Shown: piece after piece, positions 51,019 to 59,393 of the stretch
How the letters are laid out: every line of letters begins with the position of its first letter
Position numbering within the stretch: the first letter of the stretch is position 1
Source of the DNA: CAVRQM01 sp963732775
GTDB lineage: Bacteria > Pseudomonadota > Alphaproteobacteria > Acetobacterales > Acetobacteraceae
Length of the DNA stretch: 64,000 nucleotides
Assembly: GCA_963732775.1 (NCBI GenBank)
Contig: CAVTAR010000001.1
Location: 1-64,000, forward strand
Direction of reading: 5' to 3'
The notes under the pieces: generated by a model
Database searches by the model: none
The model's input: only the letters and a program-made list of their open reading frames with translations
What the model was told of the DNA's origin: nothing
Made by a program: the position numbers and the translations under genes

Positions 51019-51279
51019 GTGGAGCAGGATCGCGTCATCTGGGTGGAGGGCACCGAGTGGCCTGCGGAGTTGCTGCCGCAGCCGACGGCGGTGGTCACGC
51101 TGTCGGCCCGCGAGATCGTCCACGTCGCCGATGTCCACGCCGCGATGGCGAGCAACGCCCTGGCCGGCGGCGACCTCGAGGCGAGCAAGTTGCACGACGC
51201 GCGGGCGAGCTACCTGCGCCAGCGGGTGGCGGATATCGCGCCCTACCTTCTGTCGCCGCAGATCACGGGCCGGGCCTGA
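51019..51279 (+). CDS. Hypothetical protein (86 aa)
   Basis: The GTG-started protein has a short beta-rich front (VIWVEGTEWPAELLPQPTAV) and long helices (IVHVADVHAAMASNALAGGD, ASKLHDARASYLRQRVADIA). It ends 7 bp before the SRAP gene, so co-expression is likely. I do not recognise it. Confidence 0.6.
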   Translation: MEQDRVIWVEGTEWPAELLPQPTAVVTLSAREIVHVADVHAAMASNALAGGDLEASKLHDARASYLRQRVADIAPYLLSPQITGRA

Positions 51280-51286
51280 GCGTGCC

Positions 51287-52003
51287 ATGTGCGGCCGCTA
51301 CGCCATCTTCCTGCCACCGGAAGCACTGCGCATCCTGTTTCGCACCAGCAACCCGCTGCCGAACACCGCGCCGACGTGGAACATGGCGCCGACGCAAGCC
51401 GCCCCGGTAATCCGCCGCAACCCCGAGACTGGCGAGCGGCATCTCGACGCGCTGCGCTGGGGGCTCATCCCCTTTTTCACCAGCGACCCGAAAGGCGGCC
51501 GGAAGCCGATCAACGCGCGGGCCGAGACGGTGGCGAGCTCCGGCGTGTTCCGTGGCGCACTCGCCAGGCGGCGGTGCCTGGTGCCCGCCGATGCGTTCTA
51601 CGAGTGGCGCACCATGCCCAACGGGAAGCAGCCCTACGCGATCGCCCGGACGGATGGCGCGCCGCTGGCCTTCGCTGGGCTTTGGGAGAGCTGGCGCGGG
51701 CCGGACCAGGAGGTGGTCCGCACCTTCGCGATCATAACCACCGCCGCGAACGCCACCATGCGGGAGCTGCACCACCGAATGCCCGTCGTGCTCGAGGCAG
51801 CCGATTGGCCAGCCTGGCTGGGGGAAGGGCAGGGCGACCCGACGGCGCTGCTGCTCCCCGCCGGCGAGAGTGTGCTGCACCTTTGGGCCGTGAGCCGCGC
51901 CGTGAACAGCGTGCGCAACAACGGCGCCGAGCTGCTCGACCGGTTGGACGACCCGGCCGCTCCGCCACCGAGTGACGCACCTGCCGGCGAGAACCCTGAA
52001 TGA
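51287..52003 (+). CDS. SRAP/HMCES-YedK-type abasic-site DNA-protein crosslinking peptidase
   Basis: SRAP proteins trap abasic sites in single-stranded DNA through the N-terminal Cys2. Here the gene starts MCGRYAIFLPPEALRILF, so Cys2 is in place. NTAPTWNMAPTQAAPVIRR, ALRWGLIPFFTSDPKGGRKP, INARAETVASSGVFRGAL (Asn/Glu of the active site), CLVPADAFYEWRTMPNGKQP and TTAANATMRELHHRMPVVLE (catalytic His) are all present. The 238-aa length is usual. On a mobile element it may protect incoming or replicating ssDNA. Confidence 0.93.
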   Translation: MCGRYAIFLPPEALRILFRTSNPLPNTAPTWNMAPTQAAPVIRRNPETGERHLDALRWGLIPFFTSDPKGGRKPINARAETVASSGVFRGALARRRCLVPADAFYEWRTMPNGKQPYAIARTDGAPLAFAGLWESWRGPDQEVVRTFAIITTAANATMRELHHRMPVVLEAADWPAWLGEGQGDPTALLLPAGESVLHLWAVSRAVNSVRNNGAELLDRLDDPAAPPPSDAPAGENPE

Positions 52004-52332
52004 CGGTGCAAGGAGCGGCTCTGGGGGCGGCGGGCGCTCCTGCGGCGACCACGACCTTTTGAGCGCCGCGATCGGGGTGCAACAGCCGGTGATGCGGGCG
52101 TCAGTTTCTTGGAGCAGCGGGTCGTGGTGATGCGGAAGACGGCTGCCAAACTACAGCCAGACCGGCACTACGGGCCATGTGCCACACAAGGTGTGAAGGC
52201 CGAGCGATACCTGCTGACATTCACGATCACAGTTCCGCTAGTAAATGCCAGTGCCCCGCGTAATTTGACGTGCGATTCACGGCTCCGGGTCACGATAATT
52301 CGGCATCTCGACACCAGCGTGGAGTTAAGAGA
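52004..52332. other. 329-bp interval without a supported gene
   Basis: Between the SRAP gene and the small gene at 52333 I see no convincing coding frame. A 75-codon frame (52109-52336) exists but has no plausible domain and overlaps the next gene's start. Composition drops toward lower GC from about 52150 on, which marks a junction between differently derived parts of the island. Confidence 0.5.
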
Positions 52333-52641
52333 ATGAGCAACTTGCCTTCGGCCGCCGAGATAATTGATGAGTCGGGTGTGATGTCACACTACCTTCGAGC
52401 TTTATCTGCAGCAAACATAGGGTCCGGCGCCGCGTCCCTGGAAACCAGCTATCTCCGGGAGATCGCGGACCAACTCGAAGCTGTGGCCAATCTCTGCGTG
52501 ACGTTAGCCGCGTTGCTCGCCAGCGCTAGCGAGTCCAAACAAGCTCTTTCATCCCAAGCTGCTGAACGAAATAAGAATGCCACCATCTTCAAGGCGGACA
52601 ATTCCACTAATCGTCGAGTGCAACGCGAGGCGCTCCAATAG
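52333..52641 (+). CDS. Hypothetical helical protein (102 aa)
   Basis: After an AAGAGA site the ATG opens SNLPSAAEIIDESGVMSHYL, followed by two predicted helices (LETSYLREIADQLEAVANLC, VTLAALLASASESKQALSSQ). It has moderate GC and no recognised domain. The last third may overlap a convergent minus-strand ORF at 52549. Confidence 0.5.
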   Translation: MSNLPSAAEIIDESGVMSHYLRALSAANIGSGAASLETSYLREIADQLEAVANLCVTLAALLASASESKQALSSQAAERNKNATIFKADNSTNRRVQREALQ

Positions 52642-52848
52642 CTCTGTTCGGTGTTCGGGAGAGAGAATCAGGCCAGCTCGCTTCAACGCGATGTCCAGGT
52701 CGGCTTGCCGCCGCAGGCTCAGTATAGCCATCGCGAGGAGTGCGGACAGTGCGGACTGAAAGCCGCTCTCCGAAAGCGGCGGCCGCGTCGGGCGCTTTTT
52801 CTCGCCAGCTTGCTGACACGCCGGTGTCATCCCCGAATGTGTTCCCAT
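52549..52848 (-). CDS. Hypothetical protein (uncertain), convergent overlap
   Basis: A 99-aa frame on the minus strand has a protein-like second half: ALSALLAMAILSLRRQADLD, IALKRAGLILSPEHRTELLE and TISGIVRLEDGGILISFSSL. The front is low quality, so the true start may be internal. It overlaps the 3' end of the plus-strand gene by 93 bp. Confidence 0.35.
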   Translation of the reverse strand: MGTHSGMTPACQQAGEKKRPTRPPLSESGFQSALSALLAMAILSLRRQADLDIALKRAGLILSPEHRTELLERLALHSTISGIVRLEDGGILISFSSLG

Positions 52849-52928
52849 CCTATCTCTGAATCGGGCTACGCTGCATACCGGCTATCGGATGTCTCGCCCG
52901 CAGTAGGATGGGGCCCTAATTCGGTCAC

Positions 52929-53294
52929 TTGCCCGTGTGGGGTTTAACCGGGATTTGGGCCGGCGACCCCGCCAGCCGGAACCGCGCCACCATCCGATGG
53001 TGGCGCGCCTTCACGACGACCCGTAGCCGATCCGCTCCCACGCCCCGGCCGGGATACCGCGCCCATGACGCGGCCATCCACACCGTTTGGCGGCGGGCAG
53101 AGACGGCGCACGTCATCGACCGTGACAACTGTGCCGCCCTGCCCGAGCTGGTGGCCACGGCCCGCGCAGGCGCCAGCCACACCGCGCGGGTTTGCTTGGA
53201 GTGCGGCGTCCCGTCGGCGGGGCTGGCGACCGTCATGTCACAAAAGGCCAGCCTGGAGCTTACCACGGTCGAGCATCGTGATCAGTCGCGCTAG
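52929..53294 (+). CDS. Hypothetical protein (uncertain)
   Basis: A 121-aa frame with GYRAHDAAIHTVWRRAETAH, VIDRDNCAALPELVATARAG and ASHTARVCLECGVPSAGLAT. The residues around CLECG might bind metal but a second pair is missing. It overlaps the convergent Tat-signal gene by 57 bp. Coding support is modest. Confidence 0.3.
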   Translation: MPVWGLTGIWAGDPASRNRATIRWWRAFTTTRSRSAPTPRPGYRAHDAAIHTVWRRAETAHVIDRDNCAALPELVATARAGASHTARVCLECGVPSAGLATVMSQKASLELTTVEHRDQSR

Positions 53295-53792
53295 CCATTC
53301 CTTGCCGACCAAGTCTCGAAGAAGCGCAACCTCGATCTGCGCTGAGAGATGATCGTCCGCTCGGGACTCTTCCCACCTGTCGGCCACGGCGTATGCTTTG
53401 TCTGGCTCCCAAACCAATGCGGCTCTTGCTCGCGCCCGATGGCCATCAAGGGTCGTCGCGACAGAACCGTAGATCGCGTCTATTTCAGCCTCTTCAGCAG
53501 AGAAGATAGGTTTGTTGGCTTTGTCCATCTCGTCATCATCCTTGATCCGATGCGGACCGTAGAAGTAGCCGAGGGACTGCCATTCGAGCGCCTCGAACCG
53601 CGCGCAGGCGGCGATCAGGTCGGCGTCAGGATGGGGCGCCAGGGCAGTGCCGGCTTTCCCCGCACTCGGAAGCAGTTCAGCATCGGGATGTGCGGCTGCG
53701 GCGAGCGGCACGGCCGCGATTGCCAGCGCGGCACTGCTACCGCCCAACAGCGCGCGGCGGGATGGGGTTGATGATACGATCGCCTTGGGCAT
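53238..53792 (-). CDS. Tat-signal hypothetical protein
   Basis: The 184-aa protein starts MPKAIVSSTPSRRALLGGSS, with a twin-Arg Tat motif and a hydrophobic stretch ALAIAAVPLAAAAHP. The mature part has HPDADLIAACARFEALEWQS, YGPHRIKDDDEMDKANKPIF and RARARAALVWEPDKAYAVAD, a helical, acidic domain that I know only as an uncharacterised cargo-type protein in related bacteria. It is an exported passenger of the island, not a phage function. Confidence 0.7.
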   Translation of the reverse strand: MPKAIVSSTPSRRALLGGSSAALAIAAVPLAAAAHPDAELLPSAGKAGTALAPHPDADLIAACARFEALEWQSLGYFYGPHRIKDDDEMDKANKPIFSAEEAEIDAIYGSVATTLDGHRARARAALVWEPDKAYAVADRWEESRADDHLSAQIEVALLRDLVGKEWLARLITMLDRGKLQAGLL

Positions 53793-53908
53793 GGGTTCCT
53801 CCTTGTCCGGGTTTGGCTGACGAGCCGTCTTGCCATCCAGCTCAGACGCAATGGTGATATCACTATACCGTCTTGCGCGTCAACACCGTTGTCGGGTATG
53901 GCACTGGC

Positions 53909-54130
53909 ATGGTTGTGAACGCTGAAACGACGACGCGAAAGCTGGTGTCCATGCCGAACTCGATGGTTCAGGCAATCGACGACTTCCGCTTCCGCGCACG
54001 ACTGAAGACCGAATCGGAGGCAATTCGTCGCCTGATCGAACTCGGCCTTGGTGCCGCAACAGATAAGCCGACGCCGACGCCGACGCCGCCAGCAGCCCAG
54101 ATGAAGATCACGACCGATGGCACCACGTGA
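53909..54130 (+). CDS. Ribbon-helix-helix protein
   Basis: The short protein carries TTRKLVSMPNSMVQAIDDFR and KTESEAIRRLIELGLGA, a standard RHH DNA-binding unit, then a Pro-Thr repeat (PTPTPTPP). RHH proteins of this size are antitoxins or small repressors. The ATG 53909 is chosen over TTG 53873. It overlaps the next gene by GTGA, so the two are a coupled pair, but the partner does not look like a known toxin. Confidence 0.65.
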   Translation: MVVNAETTTRKLVSMPNSMVQAIDDFRFRARLKTESEAIRRLIELGLGAATDKPTPTPTPPAAQMKITTDGTT

Positions 54131-54354
54131 CTGATGAGCGGCAAGACCAAGGTTCTGTCCCGATCACGCCCTACCGCGTAGCCGAGACCTGGCGCACCGG
54201 CAAAGGACAATGGAGCGTTGTCGTGGCAGACGGCGACAAACCTGAGTCGGTCGTGGCTCTGTTCAACTCTCACGAGGATGCACAAGCCGAAGCCGACCGG
54301 CTCAATGTTGCGGCTGCGCGGGTAGGCCATCCGGCTTTCGCAAAAGGAAAGTAG
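54127..54354 (+). CDS. Small DUF2188-like protein
   Basis: The 75-aa GTG-started protein has TPYRVAETWRTGKGQWSVVV, ADGDKPESVVALFNSHEDAQ and AEADRLNVAAARVG, the beta-strand/helix pattern of DUF2188-type small proteins. It is coupled to the RHH gene. No catalytic motif is visible. Confidence 0.55.
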   Translation: MTDERQDQGSVPITPYRVAETWRTGKGQWSVVVADGDKPESVVALFNSHEDAQAEADRLNVAAARVGHPAFAKGK

Positions 54355-54382
54355 CCGCTGTGCGGCGAGACAGGCGCACCGC

Positions 54383-55081
54383 TCATGGCTGAATGCGAGC
54401 ATCCACTTCATCGATATCGCGCATCGGCGCCTTGCAGCTAACCGGCACCGCGCGCCTGTTAACAGTTATGCTCCCGCGAACTTTTGACAGGTCAGCAAGA
54501 TCGACTGTTCCAACAACATGGCCCGCGTTCTTGAGCAACAAGACAAGATGTCTCGAACGACGCGTCGGAACCAAACCCGTTGCCATACCTCGATAGTAGA
54601 CGGTGAAGCTTGACGCAGCGAAATCGCCAATCAGGTTGACGTAGGCGCTGCCACGGGTGCCTTGCCCCTGCTTCGCGCTGTCGAGGATGAAGTAGCGCAT
54701 GCTGTCGAACCGAGGCAACGTCGACGAGTTCACGGTTGCCGCCTCGGGCAACGGGGAGGCTAACTGAGCTGCCGCGGCGACCTTGTGACAGGCGGTTTCC
54801 TTGGGGGGCTGCGCTCGATCATCAGTCAACGTGACGCTTCCGTGCCATTCGTTGTAGGACCAACCGCCGCCGACGCCGCTCCCCATTCCTCGATTAACCA
54901 AACCGATCACGCGCTGGCTGCCCTCAAACGTCATCTCAGCGTCTCGGAAGTTGTTCTCGTTGGAGAACACGATGCTGAACGCCTTCCCGTCCTCGAACCG
55001 AAACGCTGCTTGTCTGTCAGCAAGCGCTGGAGCAGCGATTAACCCAAGTACCACGGCATCAATCGCTGCTTTGAGGATCAT
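54383..55081 (-). CDS. Secreted hypothetical protein (232 aa)
   Basis: The protein has a signal peptide (AAIDAVVLGLIAAPALA) and a mature beta-rich part: FRFEDGKAFSIVFSNENNFR, VGGGWSYNEWHGSVTLTDDR, RYFILDSAKQGQGTRGSAYV and SSFTVYYRGMATGLVPTRRS. I recognise no family. GC is lower than the chromosome average. It faces the RHH pair convergently, and its 5' flank of about 280 bp before Ku (55082-55363) holds no gene that I can support. Confidence 0.6.
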   Translation of the reverse strand: MILKAAIDAVVLGLIAAPALADRQAAFRFEDGKAFSIVFSNENNFRDAEMTFEGSQRVIGLVNRGMGSGVGGGWSYNEWHGSVTLTDDRAQPPKETACHKVAAAAQLASPLPEAATVNSSTLPRFDSMRYFILDSAKQGQGTRGSAYVNLIGDFAASSFTVYYRGMATGLVPTRRSRHLVLLLKNAGHVVGTVDLADLSKVRGSITVNRRAVPVSCKAPMRDIDEVDARIQP

Positions 55082-55363
55082 GACTGTTCCCTTGGCGAGC
55101 CTATTTCGACGCTTCGTCTAACGCTAGAAGGCGGCAGACCCCGATGCAAGCAGCGCCAGCGAGAGAACTATCTCTCGCAAACGTGAATCTCGTCCTCGCA
55201 GGCGCCGCAATTGAGCCAGTAGGGCGCAGCAAAGACTTAGCCGACGAACTTCGCCCTCAGTCTGCAATACAATCGTCGTCAGTTGCAAGCACCGCAAATT
55301 GGCATTTGCAACAAGGACTGCTTTGCTGCCCAATCCGATCCTTCTCTGAAAGAGGCATGCATC

Positions 55364-55987
55364 ATGGCACAAAGACCCATCTGGCGCGGCCATCTCCGCC
55401 TCGCGCTAGTTTCGTGCCCCATTGCCCTCTACAGCGCGCGGCATGACCGGGGATCGATACACTTCAACCTGATCAATCCGGCTACTGGCAACCGCATCCG
55501 AATGATCACCGAGGATGCCGAGACGAAGCAGGAGTTGCGCCGGGGCGAACTGGTTAAGGGTTACGAGTTCAAAAAGGATCATTTCCTGACCCTCACGGAC
55601 GAGGACATCGACAGCGTGAAAGTAGAAAGCTCCTCGACGATGACAGTAGAGAAATTCGTTGATGCCTCCTCCATCGACCCGATCTACTATGACGCGAGCT
55701 ACTACCTGGCCCCGGACGGCAAGGGCGCAGACGATGTCTATGCCGTGCTGCGCGAGGCGATCCGCCAGACGGGCAAGGTGGCACTCACCCGCGTCGTCAT
55801 CTCGCAGCGCGAGCGCACGGTGGCGCTACGGCCCATCGAGGGCGGCCTGGTCGCCCACACCCTAAACGAGGAGCGCGACCTCAATAGCGCGGCGCCTCTA
55901 TTCCAGGACGTGCAGAGCGCCAAAATCGACCCCGAGATGGTCAAACTCGCCATTCAGCTCGTGGACCGGCAGACCGGCAGAGTATGA
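55364..55987 (+). CDS. ku: Ku homologue, core domain (frameshifted at its end)
   Basis: Ku binds double-strand DNA ends for non-homologous end joining. The ATG at 55364 has AGAGG upstream and gives RPIWRGHLRLALVSCPIALY, IRMITEDAETKQELRRGELV, KGYEFKKDHFLTLTDEDIDS, PIYYDASYYLAPDGKGADDV and LREAIRQTGKVALTRVVISQ, the beta-barrel core of bacterial Ku (207 aa here). At TGR the frame is lost by one extra base and a TGA follows at 55985. The remaining C-terminal part is readable in another frame just downstream. No LigD gene is in the window. Confidence 0.85.
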   Translation: MAQRPIWRGHLRLALVSCPIALYSARHDRGSIHFNLINPATGNRIRMITEDAETKQELRRGELVKGYEFKKDHFLTLTDEDIDSVKVESSSTMTVEKFVDASSIDPIYYDASYYLAPDGKGADDVYAVLREAIRQTGKVALTRVVISQRERTVALRPIEGGLVAHTLNEERDLNSAAPLFQDVQSAKIDPEMVKLAIQLVDRQTGRV

Positions 55988-56375
55988 TCCGGCGGACCTG
56001 GAGGATAGATACGAGACGCGCTTGCGGGCAATGCTCGACGCAAAGCTGAAAGGCGAAGGCTTTTCCGACCAACTTGAGCCGGAGATGGACCGGACCAACG
56101 TCATTGACTTGATGGCAGCGCTCAAGAAAAGCCTTGGCTCGGCAGCCCACCGAGAACCTTTGAAGGCGACCGCTACAGAGGCGGAGAAGCCCCGGGTTGT
56201 CGCTGCGAAAGCGAAGCGGGGGAAATTGCCGACGGCTGAGGAAATGCGTCGGCAGCCGGCGTTCACGCTGCCGATCAAGGGGGGCGCCCAGAAAGAGCAA
56301 TCCCCTCTCGCGGCGTCGGCTGCGACCCCCTCGACAGAGCCCGGGCGAAAAACCCGATCGCGCCAACGGGCTTAG
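55988..56375 (+). pseudogene. Separated C-terminal part of Ku
   Basis: Reading from about 55984 in the neighbouring frame gives YDPADLEDRYETRLRAMLDA and KLKGEGFSDQLEPEMDRTNV, then IDLMAALKKSL and a basic tail rich in Lys/Arg/Ala (ending RKTRSRQRA). This is the normal continuation of bacterial Ku after the core. It joins the upstream frame after removal of one base near 55982. The basic tail, which helps DNA binding and LigD recruitment in other Ku proteins, would be missing from the translated product. Confidence 0.8.
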
Positions 56376-56535
56376 TTCCACGCGGAAGCCGGGTGCGCCT
56401 GGGCCAGATACGGTCGGATCGCTCGAGAAGGTGGCTCGGCGTGAGGGTGCACCATTTGGTCAGTTGTCGCGCTCGACCACCGCTGCAGCCGACTCCCGCT
56501 GAAGCGCTCCGACCGTGGGCCCTAGGCTTTGCCCC

Positions 56536-56713
56536 TTACTGACCGTTCTTTGCCGGCCGGTCCCCTTCTTTATCCGCCTGATGCTGACACTCGTAGCGCC
56601 CCTCCTTGGTGCTGCCAAAGTAGCGCTCGCCCCGAAAATGGTAGACGCCAGATGCGGTGTTCACCCACACGATCTGGTCGCCGGGGCACCTAAGCCCTGC
56701 CAGTTATCAAAAG
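56536..56713 (-). pseudogene. 5'-truncated remnant of a small secreted-type protein
   Basis: On the minus strand a frame reads CPGDQIVWVNTASGVYHFRG, ERYFGSTKEGRYECQHQADK and EGDRPAKNGQ, ending at TAA 56536-56538. This compact block with two Cys is a well-kept small domain of the kind that follows a signal peptide in related bacteria. A TAA lies just upstream (about 56715), and no start or signal is found, so only the 3' end survives. The rest of 56376-56782 holds nothing else that I can support. Confidence 0.55.
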
Positions 56714-56782
56714 TGAACACCACACAACCTTGACGGATTGGTGCCGCTCACGAAATCTTGAGCGGCACATGGAGACCTTCCG

Positions 56783-57091
56783 ATGTTGATCTACAGGTCG
56801 ATGCCCGACGGGACCTTCCTCGCGGGAGACACGGCCACCGGCGGTGCCCAGATCGCGCACGCCAGCAGCTTTTGGGCCAAGCGGGCCATGCGGCAGCCCG
56901 AGCACGCCGCGCGAAGCCTGCTCCATCACTCATGCCTGCCCAATCCGTCCACCCAGCGCGGGCGGTCCGCCGCGCGACGCAATGCCGCCATCATCAAGAA
57001 CTTGCTTGAGATTGCGCGGTCTCAGGCGGATACCGCCTGCAAGCACGCGGTTCACTTCGTCGACGACGAGGATGCCCGTCACGACGCGTGA
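56783..57091 (+). CDS. Hypothetical protein (102 aa) near the right end of the island
   Basis: GGAGA lies 7 bp before the ATG. The protein has MLIYRSMPDGTFLAGDTATG, AQIAHASSFWAKRAMRQPEH and NAAIIKNLLEIARSQADTAC, a beta-hairpin start followed by helices. No family is recognised. It is the last gene before attR; the 166 bp after it show no gene. Confidence 0.5.
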   Translation: MLIYRSMPDGTFLAGDTATGGAQIAHASSFWAKRAMRQPEHAARSLLHHSCLPNPSTQRGRSAARRNAAIIKNLLEIARSQADTACKHAVHFVDDEDARHDA

Positions 57092-57254
57092 CAGCTCCCG
57101 CGCACCTGCTCCGGCGCAAGGGCCACACCCGCCGCAGCGCCACCGCTAGCCGGGGCGCGCATTCGTCTCTCCATACGCAAAGGGTGTGGATTTGCGGAAC
57201 ACTATCCGGACATTTTCCGTGTCCGCCATAGCCGATACCTCTAACCTGTTGAAG

Positions 57255-57333
<79 letters not shown>

Positions 57334-57519
57334 GCACCCGTGTGTGCGGCCTTTCAGGCCGTCGGGCCGAGCCCTATAGCAACCTGCGCACCCCCTGAAA
57401 ACCCCCGGGGTGAGCCGGAGGTGGGTGCGGTCCGCCCCGGCCCACGTCCGGGTTGCGTCGTCTCCCGCCGGCAGTATGTGTATGCTGCGCCGCTGCGATC
57501 GAGCGATACCGAGGAAGTC

Positions 57520-58509
57520 ATGGAATACCTGATCGGCCAGAAACCGGGCGCCAAGCCGGGCGAGCGCGGCGCCCCGTCCGGTGCGCACCCTTCCGCCGCG
57601 CCGGCCGCTCCGGCCGCCGCGCCGATGATCGTCGATGCCGACCAGTCGACGTTCATGCGCGAGGTGGTCGAGGCCTCGCGCGCCGTCCCGGTGATCGTCG
57701 ATTTCTGGGCTCCGTGGTGCGGACCCTGCAAGACGCTGACGCCGATCCTGGAGAAGGTGGTGCGCAGCGCCGGCGGGCGCGTCAAGCTGGTGAAAGTCGA
57801 CATCGACCAGAACCAGGCACTGGTCCGCCAGCTCGCCCAGCTCGGCCTGCCGATGCAGTCGGTCCCGACGGTGGCCGCGTTCTGGCAGGGGCAGATCGCC
57901 GACCTCTTCCAGGGCGCCCTTCCGGAGGGCGAGGTCCGCCGCTTCGTGGAGGCGCTCCTGAAGCTGGGTGGCGGCTCCATGCCGAGCGCCGACCTGTTGG
58001 CCGAGGCGCGCGCGGCGCTCGAGGAGGGCCAGGCGCAGGAGGCGGCCGAACTGTTCGGCGCCCTGGTGCAGCAGGAGCCGGAGAACCCGGGGGCTTGGGG
58101 CGGCCTGGTGCGCGCGATGCTCGCGCTGGGCGACGAGGAACAGGCCGCCGACGTGCTGGCCGAGGTGCCTCCGGCGATCGCCGAGCACGCCGAGGTGGTG
58201 GGCGCCCGCAGCGCGCTGGCGCTGGCCGCCGAAGGGCGGGTGGCGCAGAAGCAGATGAAGGGGCTGGAGCGTCGGCTCGCCGCCGATCCGCTGGACCACG
58301 GCGCGCGCTACGACCTGGCCACCGCGCTGAACGCCGCCGGCAGGCGGGCCGAGGCGGCGGATGCGCTGCTCGACATCATGCGCGGCGACCGCGCCTGGCG
58401 CGACGACGCGGCGCGGCTGCAACTGCTCAAGTTGTTCGAGGCCTGGGGGTTCGACGATGCCGCCACCGTCGCCGCGCGGCGGAAACTCTCCGCGTTGCTG
58501 TTCCGGTGA
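57520..58509 (+). CDS. cnoX: Thioredoxin-TPR chaperedoxin (CnoX/YbbN-like)
   Basis: The 329-aa protein starts with an Ala/Pro linker, then a thioredoxin domain (about residues 45-150) with VPVIVDFWAPWCGPCKTLTP, so both redox Cys are present, and LGLPMQSVPTVAAFWQGQIA (cis-Pro). After residue 155 come TPR-like helices (LLAEARAALEEGQAQEAAEL, ATALNAAGRRAEAADALLDI). CnoX holds oxidatively stressed clients for GroEL and DnaK. GAGGAAG precedes the ATG. Its stop overlaps the GTG of the LON-domain gene. Confidence 0.9.
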   Translation: MEYLIGQKPGAKPGERGAPSGAHPSAAPAAPAAAPMIVDADQSTFMREVVEASRAVPVIVDFWAPWCGPCKTLTPILEKVVRSAGGRVKLVKVDIDQNQALVRQLAQLGLPMQSVPTVAAFWQGQIADLFQGALPEGEVRRFVEALLKLGGGSMPSADLLAEARAALEEGQAQEAAELFGALVQQEPENPGAWGGLVRAMLALGDEEQAADVLAEVPPAIAEHAEVVGARSALALAAEGRVAQKQMKGLERRLAADPLDHGARYDLATALNAAGRRAEAADALLDIMRGDRAWRDDAARLQLLKLFEAWGFDDAATVAARRKLSALLFR

Positions 58510-59180
58510 CGGACGGACATGGCGAGTTTGGGCTGCCGTCGGAGTTCCCGGTATTTCCGCTGGCCGGCGCGCTGCTGCTGCCGCGCGGGCGCCTGCCGCT
58601 GAACATCTTCGAGCCACGCTACATCGCTATGGTCGACGACGCGCTGGCCGCCGGGCGGGTGTTCGGCATGGTGCAGCCTAACCCGCGCCTTGGCACGGGC
58701 TCGCACGGGCCAGGGCTGTACCGGATCGGCTGCCTGGGCCGGCTGTCGAGCTTTTCCGAGACCGATGACGGTCGCTATCTCATCACGCTCACCGGGCTCA
58801 GCCGGTTCGAGATCGCGGACGAGCTGCCTGGGCGAGCCGGCTACCGGCGGGTGCGGGGCGAACTCGCGCGCTTCGCCGACGACCTCGACCTGCCGGGTGG
58901 CGGCTCCGGCTTCGACCGCAACGAGCTGCTGGGCGCCCTGCGCAGCTATTTCACCACACGCGGGTTCGACGCCAACTGGGACGCGATCGCGCAGATGGAG
59001 GACGACGTCCTGGTGGTGACGCTGTGCATGGTCTGCCCGTTCGAGCCGATCGAGAAGCAGGCGCTGCTGGAGGCCGACACGCCGGCGGACCGGGCGCAGG
59101 CCCTGCTCGCGCTGCTGCGCATCGATGCCTTCGGCGCACGCGGCGAGCCCGACGGCGACGGCGCATTCCGGGCGAGTTGA
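58506..59180 (+). CDS. LON substrate-binding domain protein
   Basis: The 224-aa protein consists of the Lon N-terminal-like domain only: PVFPLAGALLLPRGRLPLNI, FEPRYIAMVDDALAAGRVFG, GRYLITLTGLSRFEIADELP and TTRGFDANWDAIAQMEDDVL. It lacks the ATPase and protease parts of Lon. In alphaproteobacteria it forms a conserved group with the thioredoxin/TPR gene upstream and Trm112 downstream, as here. It may bind unfolded substrates together with CnoX. Confidence 0.92.
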   Translation: MTDGHGEFGLPSEFPVFPLAGALLLPRGRLPLNIFEPRYIAMVDDALAAGRVFGMVQPNPRLGTGSHGPGLYRIGCLGRLSSFSETDDGRYLITLTGLSRFEIADELPGRAGYRRVRGELARFADDLDLPGGGSGFDRNELLGALRSYFTTRGFDANWDAIAQMEDDVLVVTLCMVCPFEPIEKQALLEADTPADRAQALLALLRIDAFGARGEPDGDGAFRAS

Positions 59181-59186
59181 GCGGCC

Positions 59187-59393
59187 ATGAGCGAAGCACC
59201 TGGCGTGCCGGTCGATCCGCGGCTGCTGGAAATCCTGGTCTGCCCGGTGACGAAAGGGCCGCTGGTCTACGACCGTGTCGCCGGCGAGCTGATCAGCGCG
59301 GCAGCCGGCCTCGCCTATCCCATCCGGGACGGCATCCCGATCATGCTCCCCGACGAGGCGCGGTCGCTGCGACATTCGGCCGACCACGCTTGA
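59187..59393 (+). CDS. Trm112 family protein
   Basis: This 68-aa protein has PRLLEILVCPVTKGPLVYDR, ELISAAAGLAYPIRDGIPIM and LPDEAR, the UPF0434/Trm112 signature. The zinc-type Cys is reduced to one (VCPVTKGPL), as in many proteobacterial members. Trm112 proteins are partners of methyltransferases. It ends in a 4-bp overlap with the next start. Confidence 0.92.
   Translation: MSEAPGVPVDPRLLEILVCPVTKGPLVYDRVAGELISAAAGLAYPIRDGIPIMLPDEARSLRHSADHA

Noticed and set aside
53909..54354. Toxin-antitoxin pair (RHH protein plus DUF2188-like protein)
   Set aside because: The RHH part fits an antitoxin, but the second protein has no toxin motif and the order alone is not enough.
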